NCBI GenBank assembly: GCA_949825045.1
Contig: OX463814.1
Span: forward strand, 31,700,383 to 31,764,382
Direction: 5' to 3'
Origin: Argyresthia goedartella
Taxonomy: Eukaryota; Arthropoda; Insecta; Lepidoptera; Argyresthiidae
Length of the DNA stretch: 64,000 nucleotides
Of this stretch, positions 33,701 to 42,400 are shown piece by piece. The notes beneath the pieces were generated by a model. The model was not told the DNA's origin and made no database searches. It saw nothing but the letters and a program-made list of their open reading frames with translations. A program made the position numbers and the translations under genes. How positions within the stretch are numbered: position 1 is the stretch's first letter; each line of letters opens with the position of its first letter.

Positions 33701-35774
33701 TGCACTTCTGTGATCACTCGAAAGCATTCGATGGTGCACATCACAACGTCCTGCACATGAAGCTCCAGCACTACGGGATTACCGTACCGGTCTTGGCGTT
33801 GGTCACGAGTTTAATGCGCGAAAGAACGCAGTTTGTAGTCGGAGCAGCGGGGACTGTAAAGTCGGACGGTCTCTCGACATATGGGAGCACCACAGGGATC
33901 TCACTGTCGAACAGTGCGTGAATAATGGGCGTACCCAGGTAGGGGCAGGGGGGGGCTGCCGCCCCCCTAGAAGATAAAATAAACGTCAATTTTCCTGGCA
34001 AGTGGGAATTAAAAACGTGTATGTTCTCGAAACAGGTATGAGCTGCCCCCCCCCCCCCCCCCTAGCTGAAATCCTGGGTACGCCCTTGGCGTGAATCCTG
34101 CTTCTTAATGACTTGCCCAGCGCGGTTGTCGGAGGCGAAATATTTTTATTTGCCGACGATTTAGCCGCAGTAGTGAATGCACCGACAATAGCAATGCTGG
34201 AAATACAACTTAACTCAGTGGCCAGCCGGATGTGCCGCTGGTTTCGCCAAAATGGCTTGCTTGATAATGAATACGACCAAAACAGAGTTGATTAAATTTG
34301 ATGTTTCCGGACATCAAAAACATAACTTGGCTGTCGAAGTGGACGGCGTTCCAATTGAACAAGTCCACATTACACTATTTCTGGGCTTTCAGTAGACCAA
34401 GCGCAAACGTGTGACGCACACAGATAAACTGAGTAGCAAACTGGCCAGCGCACGTCGGCTGTCATATACGCTCCCAGCAGAGTCGATGCGCACGTGCTTA
34501 CGCGACCGTGCACTCGCTGCTGTGCTGCAGTGGCAGCGCTTGTTCGTGTTACAGAAACGCGCCGTGCGGCTGCCGGCAAGAATAGCCACTGACGAATCTG
34601 CGAGACCGCACTTCAAACATCAACGAATTCTTACACTGCCTAGCCTTCTCATTTTCCAAGTGGCCATTTATGTGCGTGAGAATGTAGTCAAACACTACAA
34701 TTATACATAAGTTTGCCAAAACAAGCAAGATGATCGCTATATGGGTCCGGTAGTCTACAACAAGTTAGGCTATCACTGGTGCACCGAGTATGCCCATCTT
34801 TAAACTAGTTAAGGTTGAAAGGATGGCTTACCGAGAAGACTACGCTACGATGAATTTCTGCAACTAAATGACTAACCCTTTTTATCTCAAAACGATGACT
34901 CCATTATTAGAATGAGTACCTATGTGTTTGACTTTGACTGTACCTTACATGAATCTAACACTATTGATAGTGGAATTCATTTATTTAATATATTTTCAAT
35001 GACATGGTAATTTCCAATTTAGTTAATCAATATGTGACATAATGATAAAGATATTATTATAATTTTATTAATCCTGTGTTAATACTTCACTAATTATTTC
35101 ATGTACCAATTATTTTTTCTTGTACGACTTGTAATGAATATTATTAATTAAATTATGTCTATGGCTGTCTATGAGGTCCATTAGGGCAGCTTGATAACTT
35201 CTGACAGTCGATTTGGCCACTATAGCCCGATACCACTCCATAAACCCGCACTGAGCCAGCGTGGTGGAGTATGGCTCTATCTTACTCGTATCCGAGTAAA
35301 GGCCCATGCCCCTCGGTGGGGACATTAATGGGCTACATACCACATTATATGGACGTTCCAACGGTGACGGATAACATCGTGAAGAAACCTTCATTACTCC
35401 ATAGCTGCGGCGATGAGCTAGCCACGCAAATGGAGTATTGAATAACTGGCTAAAAGTGGGCACAATTGTGCCTCTGCCACCTCGTATGGGAAAGGCGTGA
35501 AGCTATGTATCTATCTAAATACATTATTGCTACATAGCTGCAACGCTATTTACATTATGGTAAACAATAAACTCTCACCGTTTACAAGTTTGTGCAAAAA
35601 TACAAGCATTAAAACCCCTCTCCCCAGGTATGCGTAGTGGTGGGCGGCGGCAGCGGCCTCGTCGTCGGCTGGTGCTGCGTGGGCGCCGCCGAGCCTGCTT
35701 CCGAGGGCCGCCACTGGGCGCAGATGTGCCAGGAGACGAGGAAGACAGTGGCCATGTGGCACACGCTCAGATAG
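21776..35774 (+). CDS. Syt12: Synaptotagmin, Syt12-like (seven exons; N-terminal exon not found)
   Basis: Exons 21776-21921, 22433-22516, 23029-23134, 23467-23568, 30403-30629, 31675-31820 and 35628-35774 (TAG) have AG/GT borders and matching phases. The product starts RIDRSNSLVESSS, then GALQPDLY, then a C2A domain (LGRLHLRLKYDFDRSDLEVH to VFDYDR) and a C2B domain (LLSLSYLPSAERLTVVVLKA, poly-lysine KKKKSNRK, NPVWNEALSF), ending WAQMCQETRKTVAMWHTLR. The AMWH end and the LPSAERL block fit Syt12. In C2A only part of the acidic Ca-binding set is kept (NDPYV, FDYDR). In C2B the site loops are non-acidic (ALDVYV; GGGSGLVVGW), so it is probably Ca-independent in C2B. Synaptotagmins act in vesicle trafficking. 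The transmembrane exon lies upstream. Confidence 0.85.
23730..23763 (+). promoter_or_regulatory. Internal promoter: CAGT initiator and DPE-like site
   Basis: The element starts C-A-G-T. Taking the A (23731) as +1, GGACGT occupies +28 to +33, an exact fit to the downstream promoter element consensus RGWYVT. Insect Jockey and I elements use such internal promoters, so that the full-length RNA carries its own promoter. No TATA box precedes it. Confidence 0.7.
23839..25293 (+). CDS. ORF1 (Gag-like) of the I-type element
   Basis: 484 residues from ATG 23839 (MDSVVAQLSGD). The N-terminal half is basic and charged. Three zinc knuckles follow from about residue 245: CSNCWRFGHNHKTC (CX2CX4HX4C), CPKCGKYHPNC and CVNCSGQHMALAKQC. 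The tail is Lys/Arg and Ser/Glu rich. Knuckle proteins of this class bind element RNA and help target the RNP to DNA. It overlaps ORF2 by 8 bp (ATGATTGA), so ORF2 may be reached by termination-reinitiation. No damage seen. Confidence 0.92.
   Translation: MDSVVAQLSGDARDSEVNNSLEVAMETNIRSTITSKRCEMQSNEELHNSEGRKRSRPVDDEEIWNEVGRKGKVLVRSITHSGSERIPEEQIEVSMISRKEKLPKQIGLARILKNENIVDVLQIKYVNAYKILFKFHKEESADRLIRCKFFIEKEYRCQKTFEVGVSYGIIKDIDLELSEEDLRQDLNSETPIIGIKRLQKRKKDFEGFEDSESVRLCFKGPTLPSYVYTYGTRVKVEPYVFSVTQCSNCWRFGHNHKTCSNKTTCPKCGKYHPNCENTIFKCVNCSGQHMALAKQCPVYVKERKVREVMAVNNCTYKKALTLYVPPVSQHTRPLNKPAGINPIVHEFIEQSDCSEPLDRASTYAAAVQNEHTTSPKSTILAPRPAKKNRKRRKSIRLVEESSSEYDSDKLHEQKNTEDMHKNGEFKKFDVAQLIQKVKDVVFMKKISFEEKIKSCGKLLFDWLISSIVDCLSDWPVLKSFIQND
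25286..28126 (+). CDS. ORF2 of the I-type element: endonuclease and reverse transcriptase
   Basis: 946 residues to a TAA at 28124-28126. An APE-type endonuclease spans roughly residues 8-230: IIQWNCQSVRPK, SETWLEP, GDFNGHHSNW and GSDHLVIKI. The RT spans roughly 430-740: KTKIVPIPK, RPIALMSC, VGFRKSRSCMDSL, GLAQGDPLSPILF and the QYADDFVLYG active site. A C-terminal region with FLYDNSVKSHLYKVEKVQ follows. The endonuclease nicks target DNA and the RT primes from the nick. The same frame continues past the TAA into RNase H, so this is probably a longer protein broken by one stop. Confidence 0.92.
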   Translation: MIDQLHHAFNIIQWNCQSVRPKLTELEQLMSQEKVHIAILSETWLEPECAIRVSGYNVLRQDRDDGYGGVAIILHATIKFQMSQLSISNAGIQILHVKILNCSNIENIISVYCPSSVHTSPNDWDAIFDLCQNKALIAGDFNGHHSNWSYKTDSRGNQLFEAILDKNYVTLNDGSPTRIKLVNGRLQKSSPDITLVSNDVALKFVWKVTNENLGSDHLVIKITTDTIPSPIVTRRRNFKRADWKEYTNTLHDGFSDMSSADIPQTAYNMFIDIMNSAADSHIPIIKVCQDPLHLRKFTPKPYWNVDISRAVAKRRLALVMFRKNPTPHNLSVLQGKVSAAQRTMRQAKQKTWREFCSTIDETTSASEMWRRMRWMKGYRQSRTYINEEKAKKLLRNLTPDFVSPSNPMFTSNNPCLMQGISVYELDRAIKTKDTAPGDDGISFSMLKHLPAIGKRFLVDIYNRFLAEGFVPSQWRKTKIVPIPKASCDTQSSSEVRPIALMSCPCKVFHTILKHRLEWYLEKNNVFSENTVGFRKSRSCMDSLTQLVSQIQLGYGSNLITLGCFVDISNAYNNVDITVLLNTLDDIGAGDKICNYLWQFLNCRELNVKYSDAFTLVRTTGRGLAQGDPLSPILFNVATMHICRDIANVYISQYADDFVLYGTYKSINEGCLDLQSALDMFCRFVGMLGLEVSERKTKVCLFRRGCNRHDVNIHLKGTRLQLVDCVKYLGMWFDRSLKWGKHINEITQKTLKFLNVLKVLAGSDWGLHPKHLRRLYISVIRSRLDYGSFLYDNSVKSHLYKVEKVQSQAMRVVGGFIKSTPIHVMENELCLHPLHLRRRYLGGKFWLRSRALEHNNNVVLLDQLTHQCNRPGYWSRKKKPLLTEIHEMLKTCAIHSTETLKMFSLDTWVQNINITKHLSCFIEGVTEAKSVLGANHLKEKCHQILNN
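28127..28999 (+). pseudogene. RNase H domain of ORF2, separated by one in-frame TAA
   Basis: In the ORF2 frame directly after the TAA the reading is YCDFYKIYTDGSKEKSAIGA, the start of a type I RNase H. The acidic set is present: D in YTDGSK, E in YTELFAL, D in LTDSRSALQ, and the final motif PSHVGLRGNEEADRLA. A short cysteine-containing tail (CAECGIIEDVYHILVEC) is typical of I and R elements. There is no ATG at its start; without readthrough it would not be made. Stop at 28997-28999. Confidence 0.85.
29080..29109 (+). terminator. Polyadenylation signal and poly(A) tail of the I-type element
   Basis: AATAAA at 29080-29085, then GATT and an uninterrupted A run up to the target duplication. Confidence 0.85.
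29157..29625. repeat. Palindromic MITE family 'TGTGACTGC', copy 1
   Basis: Begins near TTTATGTGACTGCTGCATAA. It contains TTTATCTACACACATATCAT (29261 region), the imperfect complement of ATGATACGTGTGTAGA near 29600, giving arms of about 60 bp. Other copies: 57996-58300, and three partial copies in 60185-61150. The GGCGTCGGCGTTCGAAATTTGAATGTC block is duplicated inside this copy. Confidence 0.65.
29626..30402 (+). other. Intron sequence, no feature
   Basis: Syt12 intron. It includes repeated CAGACATCA units near 29985-30005. No gene seen. Confidence 0.5.
30957..31340 (+). mobile_element. 3' fragment of the Jockey-type family
   Basis: Corresponds to the end of the element at 5511-6210, in the opposite orientation: a decayed ...FEQFKNHVKGN-like coding end, GTATGGGGTTAA stop, the shared 3' UTR block CTTCTCCCACAGTGGTCC, and a tail of TTTTGGAA-type repeats near 31310-31335. 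A heavily 5'-truncated insertion within the Syt12 intron. Confidence 0.75.
31821..32825 (+). other. Intron sequence, no confident gene
   Basis: A 92-codon open frame at 31908-32186 has no recognisable motif and crosses no splice signal, so I do not call it. The rest is very AT-rich. Confidence 0.5.
32826..33030 (-). mobile_element. tRNA-derived SINE, family A
   Basis: On the - strand: TGGCATTGCAG (A-box position), GGGTCGAATCC (B box), then a body with the complement of ACATTGCTTCTGGCCCC and ACCCTGTGTCGTG. Same family as 14862-15055. Confidence 0.7.
33238..33550 (+). mobile_element. tRNA-like head and SINE-type body
   Basis: CTCCATGGTCTAGTGG at 33260 resembles a tRNA A box region, and GTGAATTCCGG follows in B-box position. 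The downstream block (TACTGGATGGGTGTCCG, TGCTTCCGTGTTTCGG, GGTCCCGGCTATTG) looks like a common lepidopteran SINE/repeat body. The two may be separate insertions. Confidence 0.45.
33560..34900 (+). pseudogene. Decayed Jockey-like reverse transcriptase
   Basis: Blocks in order: SRKGRSTTQLAREVVRRMLD, CDHSKAFDGAHHNVLHMKL, LMRERTQFVVG, LLNDLPSAVVGG, FADDLAAVV near 34150, and FVLQKRAVRLPARI near 34560. Stops and frame changes separate them. A 165-bp MITE (33924-34088) sits just before the LLNDLP block. Lies in the last Syt12 intron, same strand. No intact domain remains. Confidence 0.8.
33924..34088. mobile_element. hAT-like MITE, 165 bp, 8-bp target duplication
   Basis: GCGTGAAT at 33916-33923 and 34089-34096 flanks it. 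Terminal inverted repeats contain GGGCGTACCCAGG and CCTGGGTACGCCC, 13 perfect bases. The interior has a G run and an 18-C run that could pair. An 8-bp duplication with this terminus type fits the hAT superfamily. There is no coding capacity, so it depends on a transposase elsewhere. Confidence 0.88.
35160..35510 (+). repeat. Interspersed repeat, also at 53670-53870 inverted
   Basis: GGGCACAATTGTGCCTCTGCCAC and the adjoining GCTGCGGCGATG and ACGGATAACATCGTGA blocks recur in reverse complement near 53690-53850. It probably derives from a common lepidopteran element. An open frame across it on the - strand is not protein-like. Confidence 0.5.
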
Positions 35775-37077
35775 ACGCAATGGGAGGGGGGCGGCTGTGT
35801 TCTTGGGCCAGTAGCTCAAGTCAAGTTTAACTTTCAGTTGTTTCTTCCTATCAAGTCAAGTCGCTAACTAACCTTCTGTTTTACGTTAGGTATCCACCGG
35901 TCTACCTACAACAAGCAGTGGCTGGCTCTGTGAGTAAGTTGAAACTGAATAAATGTTCACCGCGATTCTCACCACATTTACACCAAAAAAAATGACGGTT
36001 TCCAGATTTTTCCTTTACTTGTACTATCCTAACTTAGTGCCAAATGTCATTATTCTAGGTCAACGGGAATTATCCTTCAAGTTTTCATGCCCTCGCGAGT
36101 ATCAAGGAAATTCAGAAAAAATGTGAATAAAGGGGAATCTTTTGATTGTGTTGACCAATTTTTTCACAACTTCAAGATACCACCCACAGACTTCAGTAGG
36201 TAATCGATATTTATTTCAACCTACACGCAGTTTTGAGAAAAAGGCTCTTGACAGACAGACAGACGGACTGCAGAAGCGCATCTGAAGTATTCTTTAGCAA
36301 TGGATTTTATTTTTATGTTGTGTTGTCTGAGCACAATTTTTAAGTGACGACCAAGATCACAGCTGTCGAAATTATAAGGTTCTTTCTAAATAATTGCCTG
36401 ATCAAACGACATTGCTAAAGGCCGGCAAATTAATGTCTGAAAATCCAGAGGTCTCGTTGGACTAAAAGGCAATTATATGTATAATTGCTATGAAGGCAGA
36501 AGTTGGACTATTAACTAAGTAATGATGAACATTTTCAAGATGTATGAATGTGAGACATTTCTAAGAAAAAATTGTGCTTGCCTACTCCTGTGAATATGGT
36601 ATCTATTGCACATTTCCACAATTTGCCTTCATAGAATTTTTTTATATACAATAACTGTGGGCTAACAATGTACCTATCTATATTTATATTTGGATCAACC
36701 TATCTAAGAGTGGTAAACCTACCATATTTTGTATCTACCCATTTCTATATTAAGATAGATATATGTAAAGTTATAATGTTGTATGATGTGTGTATTATTA
36801 GATAGTAAGGCAAGATCTGGTTTTTCAGAAGTATAACTAAATTGTATCGTATCTTTGTACTTACTTAATTAAAAATATTTTTCGTAAAATGTCCCTAAAT
36901 TGTGAGCTTTGAGACACCAAACCAATCTTATGAATTTATCGAATTTTATATATTCAAGGTGTATTTCCATAAATGTTATTTTAAAGAACGATTATTTTTT
37001 TTATACTTACCTACATATTCAAATCTGTGCCCACAGTTAGGATCTATCTCAGTCTCTAGTCAATGCTGTTTACGGCT
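35775..37077 (+). other. 3' flank of Syt12
   Basis: Candidate polyadenylation signal AATAAA at 35948-35953. A GACAGACAGACAGACGG run near 36255 marks a decayed repeat. No gene seen. Confidence 0.45.
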
Positions 37078-37081
37078 TTAA

Positions 37082-37874
37082 CCCTTAACTGCATGATTAG
37101 ATTACTATTTTTTTGTTAAAAAAAATATGTGATACTTAAGTACCTAATAATTGAAAAAATCCATGGATTTATTTTGTGTGATTTTTGCACAAGTTTCCAT
37201 ATGTAGGATGCAGCCTACACTATGCATTCCCCGTAAAATCAAATTATGTAGTTTACACGGGTAATGTTTGATAGATCTGAAAGCAAAAATGTTGTAATTT
37301 GTGAATCTGAATTTTCACCCGACTACGGCAGTCAAAAGGAACGGTAATGATTTTAGCAGTATGTGTCAGGTATGCATGTATATATGTTTTGTAACATACG
37401 GTTGTATGTAAGTGTGTTTCACCGTAGCTGCAAAACTACTGAACCAATTTTGATGTACGAGGAGAAGAACTGTTATTATAGTCTGTGTGATATATCTAGG
37501 CCACTTTTTATATTAAAAAAACATTCACGAGTTACATTAATTTGCAAGATTATTAACTGTAAGGTGATTTCAATATGTTTAAAATGCCTCGATATATTTG
37601 ACAGTTCAATACTATTCATAAATACTTTCTACTTAACGAGTTCATATTGTAGGCTAGATCCCACAAAAGCGAATTTACAAATAAGAGACTGTGAACCAAA
37701 AGGTCTCGAAGAACACCATCAATGTTAAACGTTTAATACCGTTTCGCCAACATGATTAATAAATACGAAAAAAAGATATATTTTCTTAGCCGTTTTCTTA
37801 ATAACTCAAAAAATACATAGTAAATATTTACTATTTGGTTATGTAGGCTGCGTCCTACACCATGCATTTAAGGG
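37082..37874. mobile_element. piggyBac-like MITE, 793 bp, TTAA target duplication
   Basis: TTAA at 37078-37081 and 37875-37878 flanks it. The termini are CCCTTAACTGCATG and CATGCATTTAAGGG, imperfect inverted repeats starting CCC as in piggyBac. Subterminal palindromic blocks GTAGGATGCAGCCTACAC (37203) and GTAGGCTGCGTCCTACAC (37842) face each other. The longest open frame inside is 121 codons without motifs. Lies between the 3' ends of Syt12 and ZFC3H1. Confidence 0.8.
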
Positions 37875-37878
37875 TTAA

Positions 37879-38683
37879 GTGCAACTATACATTCATCTTA
37901 TTATGAACACCTATTAATTAAAATTGTATTCCAACATATACGTGTATTTTCATCTGTAAGTGTATTTCTGAGCGAAAGAAAAGTACCTATTTACTTTGTA
38001 TTTTCATTACGATGTCTAAATAAAATGTTTTTTTGTAAGATCTACCTGTAGTTCAATCACTTCACTCATAACGGATTGTTAGGAAATCATGGTAAATGAA
38101 ACCAAACTTTTAACAATAGTTTTGTTTATTTAGGTATAGTTTTATATACATATTTTACACTATGTTCAACTTTCAATATTCAGCAAGTAAAAATTACCAT
38201 AAAAGATATGACACAGTTATCAAGTAAAGAGTATTTTATCGCAATAAATTATAGTACTTTAGTTCACTAACGTTCAGTCTCACCGATATCCACTAAGTAC
38301 CGCTCCTTGCGTGGCATATAGATAGATTACAAGGAGGCACAATGGACACAAAAACACTAGGCAAGTACAAGTTACTCAGAACTTACCACTGAAACTGATG
38401 GATGGCTTCGGGTGTGGATATTGTCCCAACCTAGAAGAATACATTTCAAATTACGGTATGAAATGAATATCCAAGTTATAGCTATTTCTTAATGTTAACT
38501 TAAATTGATGTTGGAGTATACAACTAAAATAGTTTTTGAAACCAAATACAGATAAGAAATTCCAAGCTAAAATTCGCTTTTATCTAATCAACAGATGTGA
38601 CCTTCATGCTGCTTGAACTTGGGTACCTGCTATAAAGTTTGATAAAACAATGGTTCTGTAATCATACATTTAAACAAATAAAA
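37879..38683. other. Intergenic, no feature
   Basis: AT-rich. A - strand AATAAA (38127-38132) could serve ZFC3H1 only with a very long 3' UTR. Nothing else seen. Confidence 0.45.
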
Positions 38684-39235
38684 ACCGGCCAAGTGCGAGT
38701 CGGACTCGCGCACGTAGGGTTCCGTACCACCGCAAAATGCTATTTACAAAGTTTTTGGTGCGGCTACTTTCATACTCCATGTTAGCACCCAGGTGCATTT
38801 ATAAGTTTGTATGTGTTTACAGATTCTGGGTAGATTTTCCTGTAATCTTTGGCTTAAGTTCTATGTTCTGTATTTTTTCGACTCTGTAGTTTGCGAGATA
38901 GGGGCCTCAATTTTTTGCACTTTTTTATTTAAACTTCTGAAGTTTAAAATTAAAATAAAAGAAATTTAAGAGCCCTTGTCAACGATACCCTACATGACAT
39001 ATACAATGTTTTGCCTTTGTCATTTTACCCTCTCCACTTTTTGTAGGCAACGTTTTTTTTCTTATTGGACTTGAATTATGTTGCGGTTATTAGCATAAGT
39101 ATTTAAGCAGAAGATTTCAAGTATCTTTTATAGTTCCTAAGAAAAGTGTATGTGACAGATGGACGGTAGGACACCACGCGAGTGATCCTATAAGCGTTCC
39201 TTTTTTTTCTTTTGAGTTATGGAACCCTAAAAACA
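38684..39235 (+). repeat. GGCCAAGTGCGAGTCGG interspersed repeat
   Basis: Starts AAAACCGGCCAAGTGCGAGT, continues GGACTCGCGCACGTAGGGTTC, and ends TATGGAACCCTAAAAA near 39230. GGGTTCC and GGAACCC near the ends face each other. From memory this head sequence is widespread in moth and butterfly genomes. Probably a non-autonomous element; a partial copy lies near 4275. Confidence 0.65.
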
Positions 39236-39431
39236 ACTCTACGTCATAGTTTGGATAGTAGTTTACAAGTATTTAACCTAATATTGTTTTTTTTTCAATT
39301 TCAGTGGAAACTGACTTAACGATATAATAAATTAAATTATAATATACTTTACACAACGAAGAAGGTATCCGTTCCTTGCAAATGGGGGAAGGTGGTGTGT
39401 GCAGTAGGAGGTTAGGTAGGTAGGGATGTCG

Positions 39432-42400
39432 TCAGTGTGTGGGTTTGGGATGTAGGTATTTGCAATTGGAGTCCTTGCAGCTGCCGGCTACTTCGAACGG
39501 GCACAGCACCCCGTTTGGATCCTCGTCCCATCTGGAAAATTGTGCAGATTTAAAAACAACTCAAGCCAGCACAGTGGGCAGTTTGTGCCGCATACTTACA
39601 TCGCTTGTCGTCTGCGATGCTTGCAAGCACTTTTATCCCCTCTGTGATGCTTATGTCTTGATACAGTGAAACTAATTTGTAATTCTCTTTCATATTTATA
39701 CTTATACCTGGATATCGAAAATGGTATGGTAGTAAAAAAGGCGTTAAGCATTGAACAATTTCTATGGGTTGGCCGGCAGTGAGTTTGTCACTTTCATACC
39801 ATTTAAATGATTAAATATCAATTTAATGTTAAGCCCAACCTTGAATGGAATCTTTCTGCTTCTAAGCGTTATGTTAGGGACAACAGCTGTGGGATATCGC
39901 ATGTTAATTCGACGCTAGAGGCGCTGGTATAGCGTAAGGTCTACCGAAACAAAACGAACTGACAACTTTATATTTTTTTTGTAGTAGTTCAATTCTGAAA
40001 GCTGCTTCGTACTCCTTGCTCGCCGGTGGCGGAGCCCTCGGTTAACCGGTGACCCTTATTGATGAGGAGTTATAACCCACTGCCTAACGTTGTTTTCTGT
40101 ATATATAATAATGACTGCAACATTAGAATTGTATGTTTTTAAATTGAAATTATGCACGGATTGAGGAAATTGTGGCAACATAGTTATGGACTTCATTGTT
40201 TCCCAGATGTAGAATATAAACTACTTATGTGGAATGGATACGTACAGCATGCACAAAGCAATCTTACCCTTCAGAAGATAATGCTTGAAGTGGTGATTCA
40301 TAATCATCTTTTTCTGTCACTGTCCTGTGCCCCCTACAGGCGAACTCTTTTGCAGGATTAGATTTCTTTGGCATTGTTACCGTTTGTTTATTACTGGCAA
40401 CATCTATTTGCACTGATAGTGTATGTTCGTTCATCTCAGCCTCTGGTTTATAGTCATTCACAACACTCACTTTAACGGCTTTCAAAGGATCGATCTCCTC
40501 ATTAAAAGTTTCATTTTCTTTTTGTACATTTGACGATAGAGTAACTTTCTTGTGCGTTGTATTGTCTGATCTCAAAGATAAAGTATTCCTGACCGTCATA
40601 TTTGATCTGGAAATGTTTTTGGGAGAATACATACTGTTTTAACATAAAATATAAGAAAATAGAAACTGACATAAATCTGATGTTCAGTGAAAAGTCTGAA
40701 ATAAGCAGAAGCTATAAGAATACCTTTTCAAAAGCTGTTGATGTTGCGCCCGTGTCCTGGCCAGTTTTGCTTGTGATGTGTTTTGGTGTTTCTTGTTCAA
40801 CGAAATAGCCGTTGACAAGTTGCGAAGTTCAGTCGCTACAATTTTGTACTTCTGCAACAACTTCGCACCTTCCTCCTTTAACTGCAACACTTTCGCTGAT
40901 TCCTCTGCTATCGTTTTCCTGAAATTATTTTTATCAGTCAACACCTATTCTTGGTAAACAATCATGTCTATGGTAGTAACAATTTGAAAAACCATAAGTA
41001 CCTTGACATTGATATCTGTTCATCCAGGTTTGACAAAACTGCATTTTTCATTTCGTCATCTATAGTAACTTTTCTGGGTTTTAATTTATTATTCAAAGTA
41101 TTAATTGTCAATTGTCTGGACTGCTTCATCTTTTCTAATTCTGTCATCCGTTTCACTAAGTTCTTATATTCAATCTGTTCTGACTTAGGTAAATGGTTCA
41201 CAGCCTGAAATACATGTTAATATAGATTGAGTGGACGAGTTTCAAACATATCTTTCCACTCATTATTATCACTTTTCTCACCTTGGGAACAAACTTCTCA
41301 GGAGTTTTTGGTAGTGGCACCATCAGTTGTGGTTGTTGCACAACGTCAGGCAGTTCTTTCTTCTCAACCTCCAGACGCGCAGACTTCAAGAACATATCAA
41401 GCTTTTGTTGGAAATCTACTTGTTCAGATAATTTCATGTGCATCTTTGTCAAATTCTTTGTAGCCTCGTGCTCCCCTTCCGAATCAGACCCGCCAGTGTT
41501 GATGATGAATCTCTTTTCTTGAGGTACATTGCTTACAACATTTTTTCTTTTTTCTAATTTATTTTTTGGCATTTCTATGTTCTGGACATCTCCTGCTTGT
41601 ATAGTATCGGGATTTATGAGTAAGGTTTTGAGTGGAAGGCTTTTACTTAGGGAAGTTAATAATTTGGCGCGTAACAAATCTTCGTCGTCATCTAAATCAT
41701 CGACTTTTGGCTCATTATTTTTTGGAATGTTTAACTTTTCTTCTCTATGTGATTCTATTTCACAAATATCTGTATCATTTGTAGGATCATTAGGTTTATT
41801 AGATATGTTTCCTTTGTCATCAAGTTCAGCTGCATCAGAACCTATATCCATGTCCACAGATTCTATGTCTGTGTTATTATCTATATCACTTTTAGAACAC
41901 ATGTCATGGTCATTTGATATGATGTCTTCATACAAAGTAGTGGACTGTGAAAGCCTTTTACGTAATTTCTGTTTTTGTTTCATTTCAATTGCTTTCTTGA
42001 GAAGTGCTGATCTGAGACAAATTAATCGTAATTCAGCAGTATCACTATCTTCATCCTCAGATTGTAGCACTGGTTTTGAATAATTTTCTGTGCCTTGTTT
42101 ATCTGAAGGTTCAATGATATCTATTTTAGATATTTGGTCCTGCTGTTTAGAAACTTTAGATTTAAGTGCATGCTGCCTCAAAGATTCCAGATCTTCGTCT
42201 GAAGCCTCTTCAGTCTTATTACTTGCTATTGAAATTATGGATGGATCATTAATATCCATCACGAATGGCTCATTATTCTCCGTAACAAGTTCCAGGCCAT
42301 CGCTACTGGAATCTATTATTTCAGCTTCTTCAGTAATATTTTTTTTCTTGTCAGATATGTCTTTTCTGATAAGCTCGTGTTTTGTATCAAGCTTGTCTGT

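Noticed and set aside
35110..35463. 117-codon - strand frame
   Set aside because: It runs through an interspersed repeat that also occurs at 53670-53870; the frame is not kept there.
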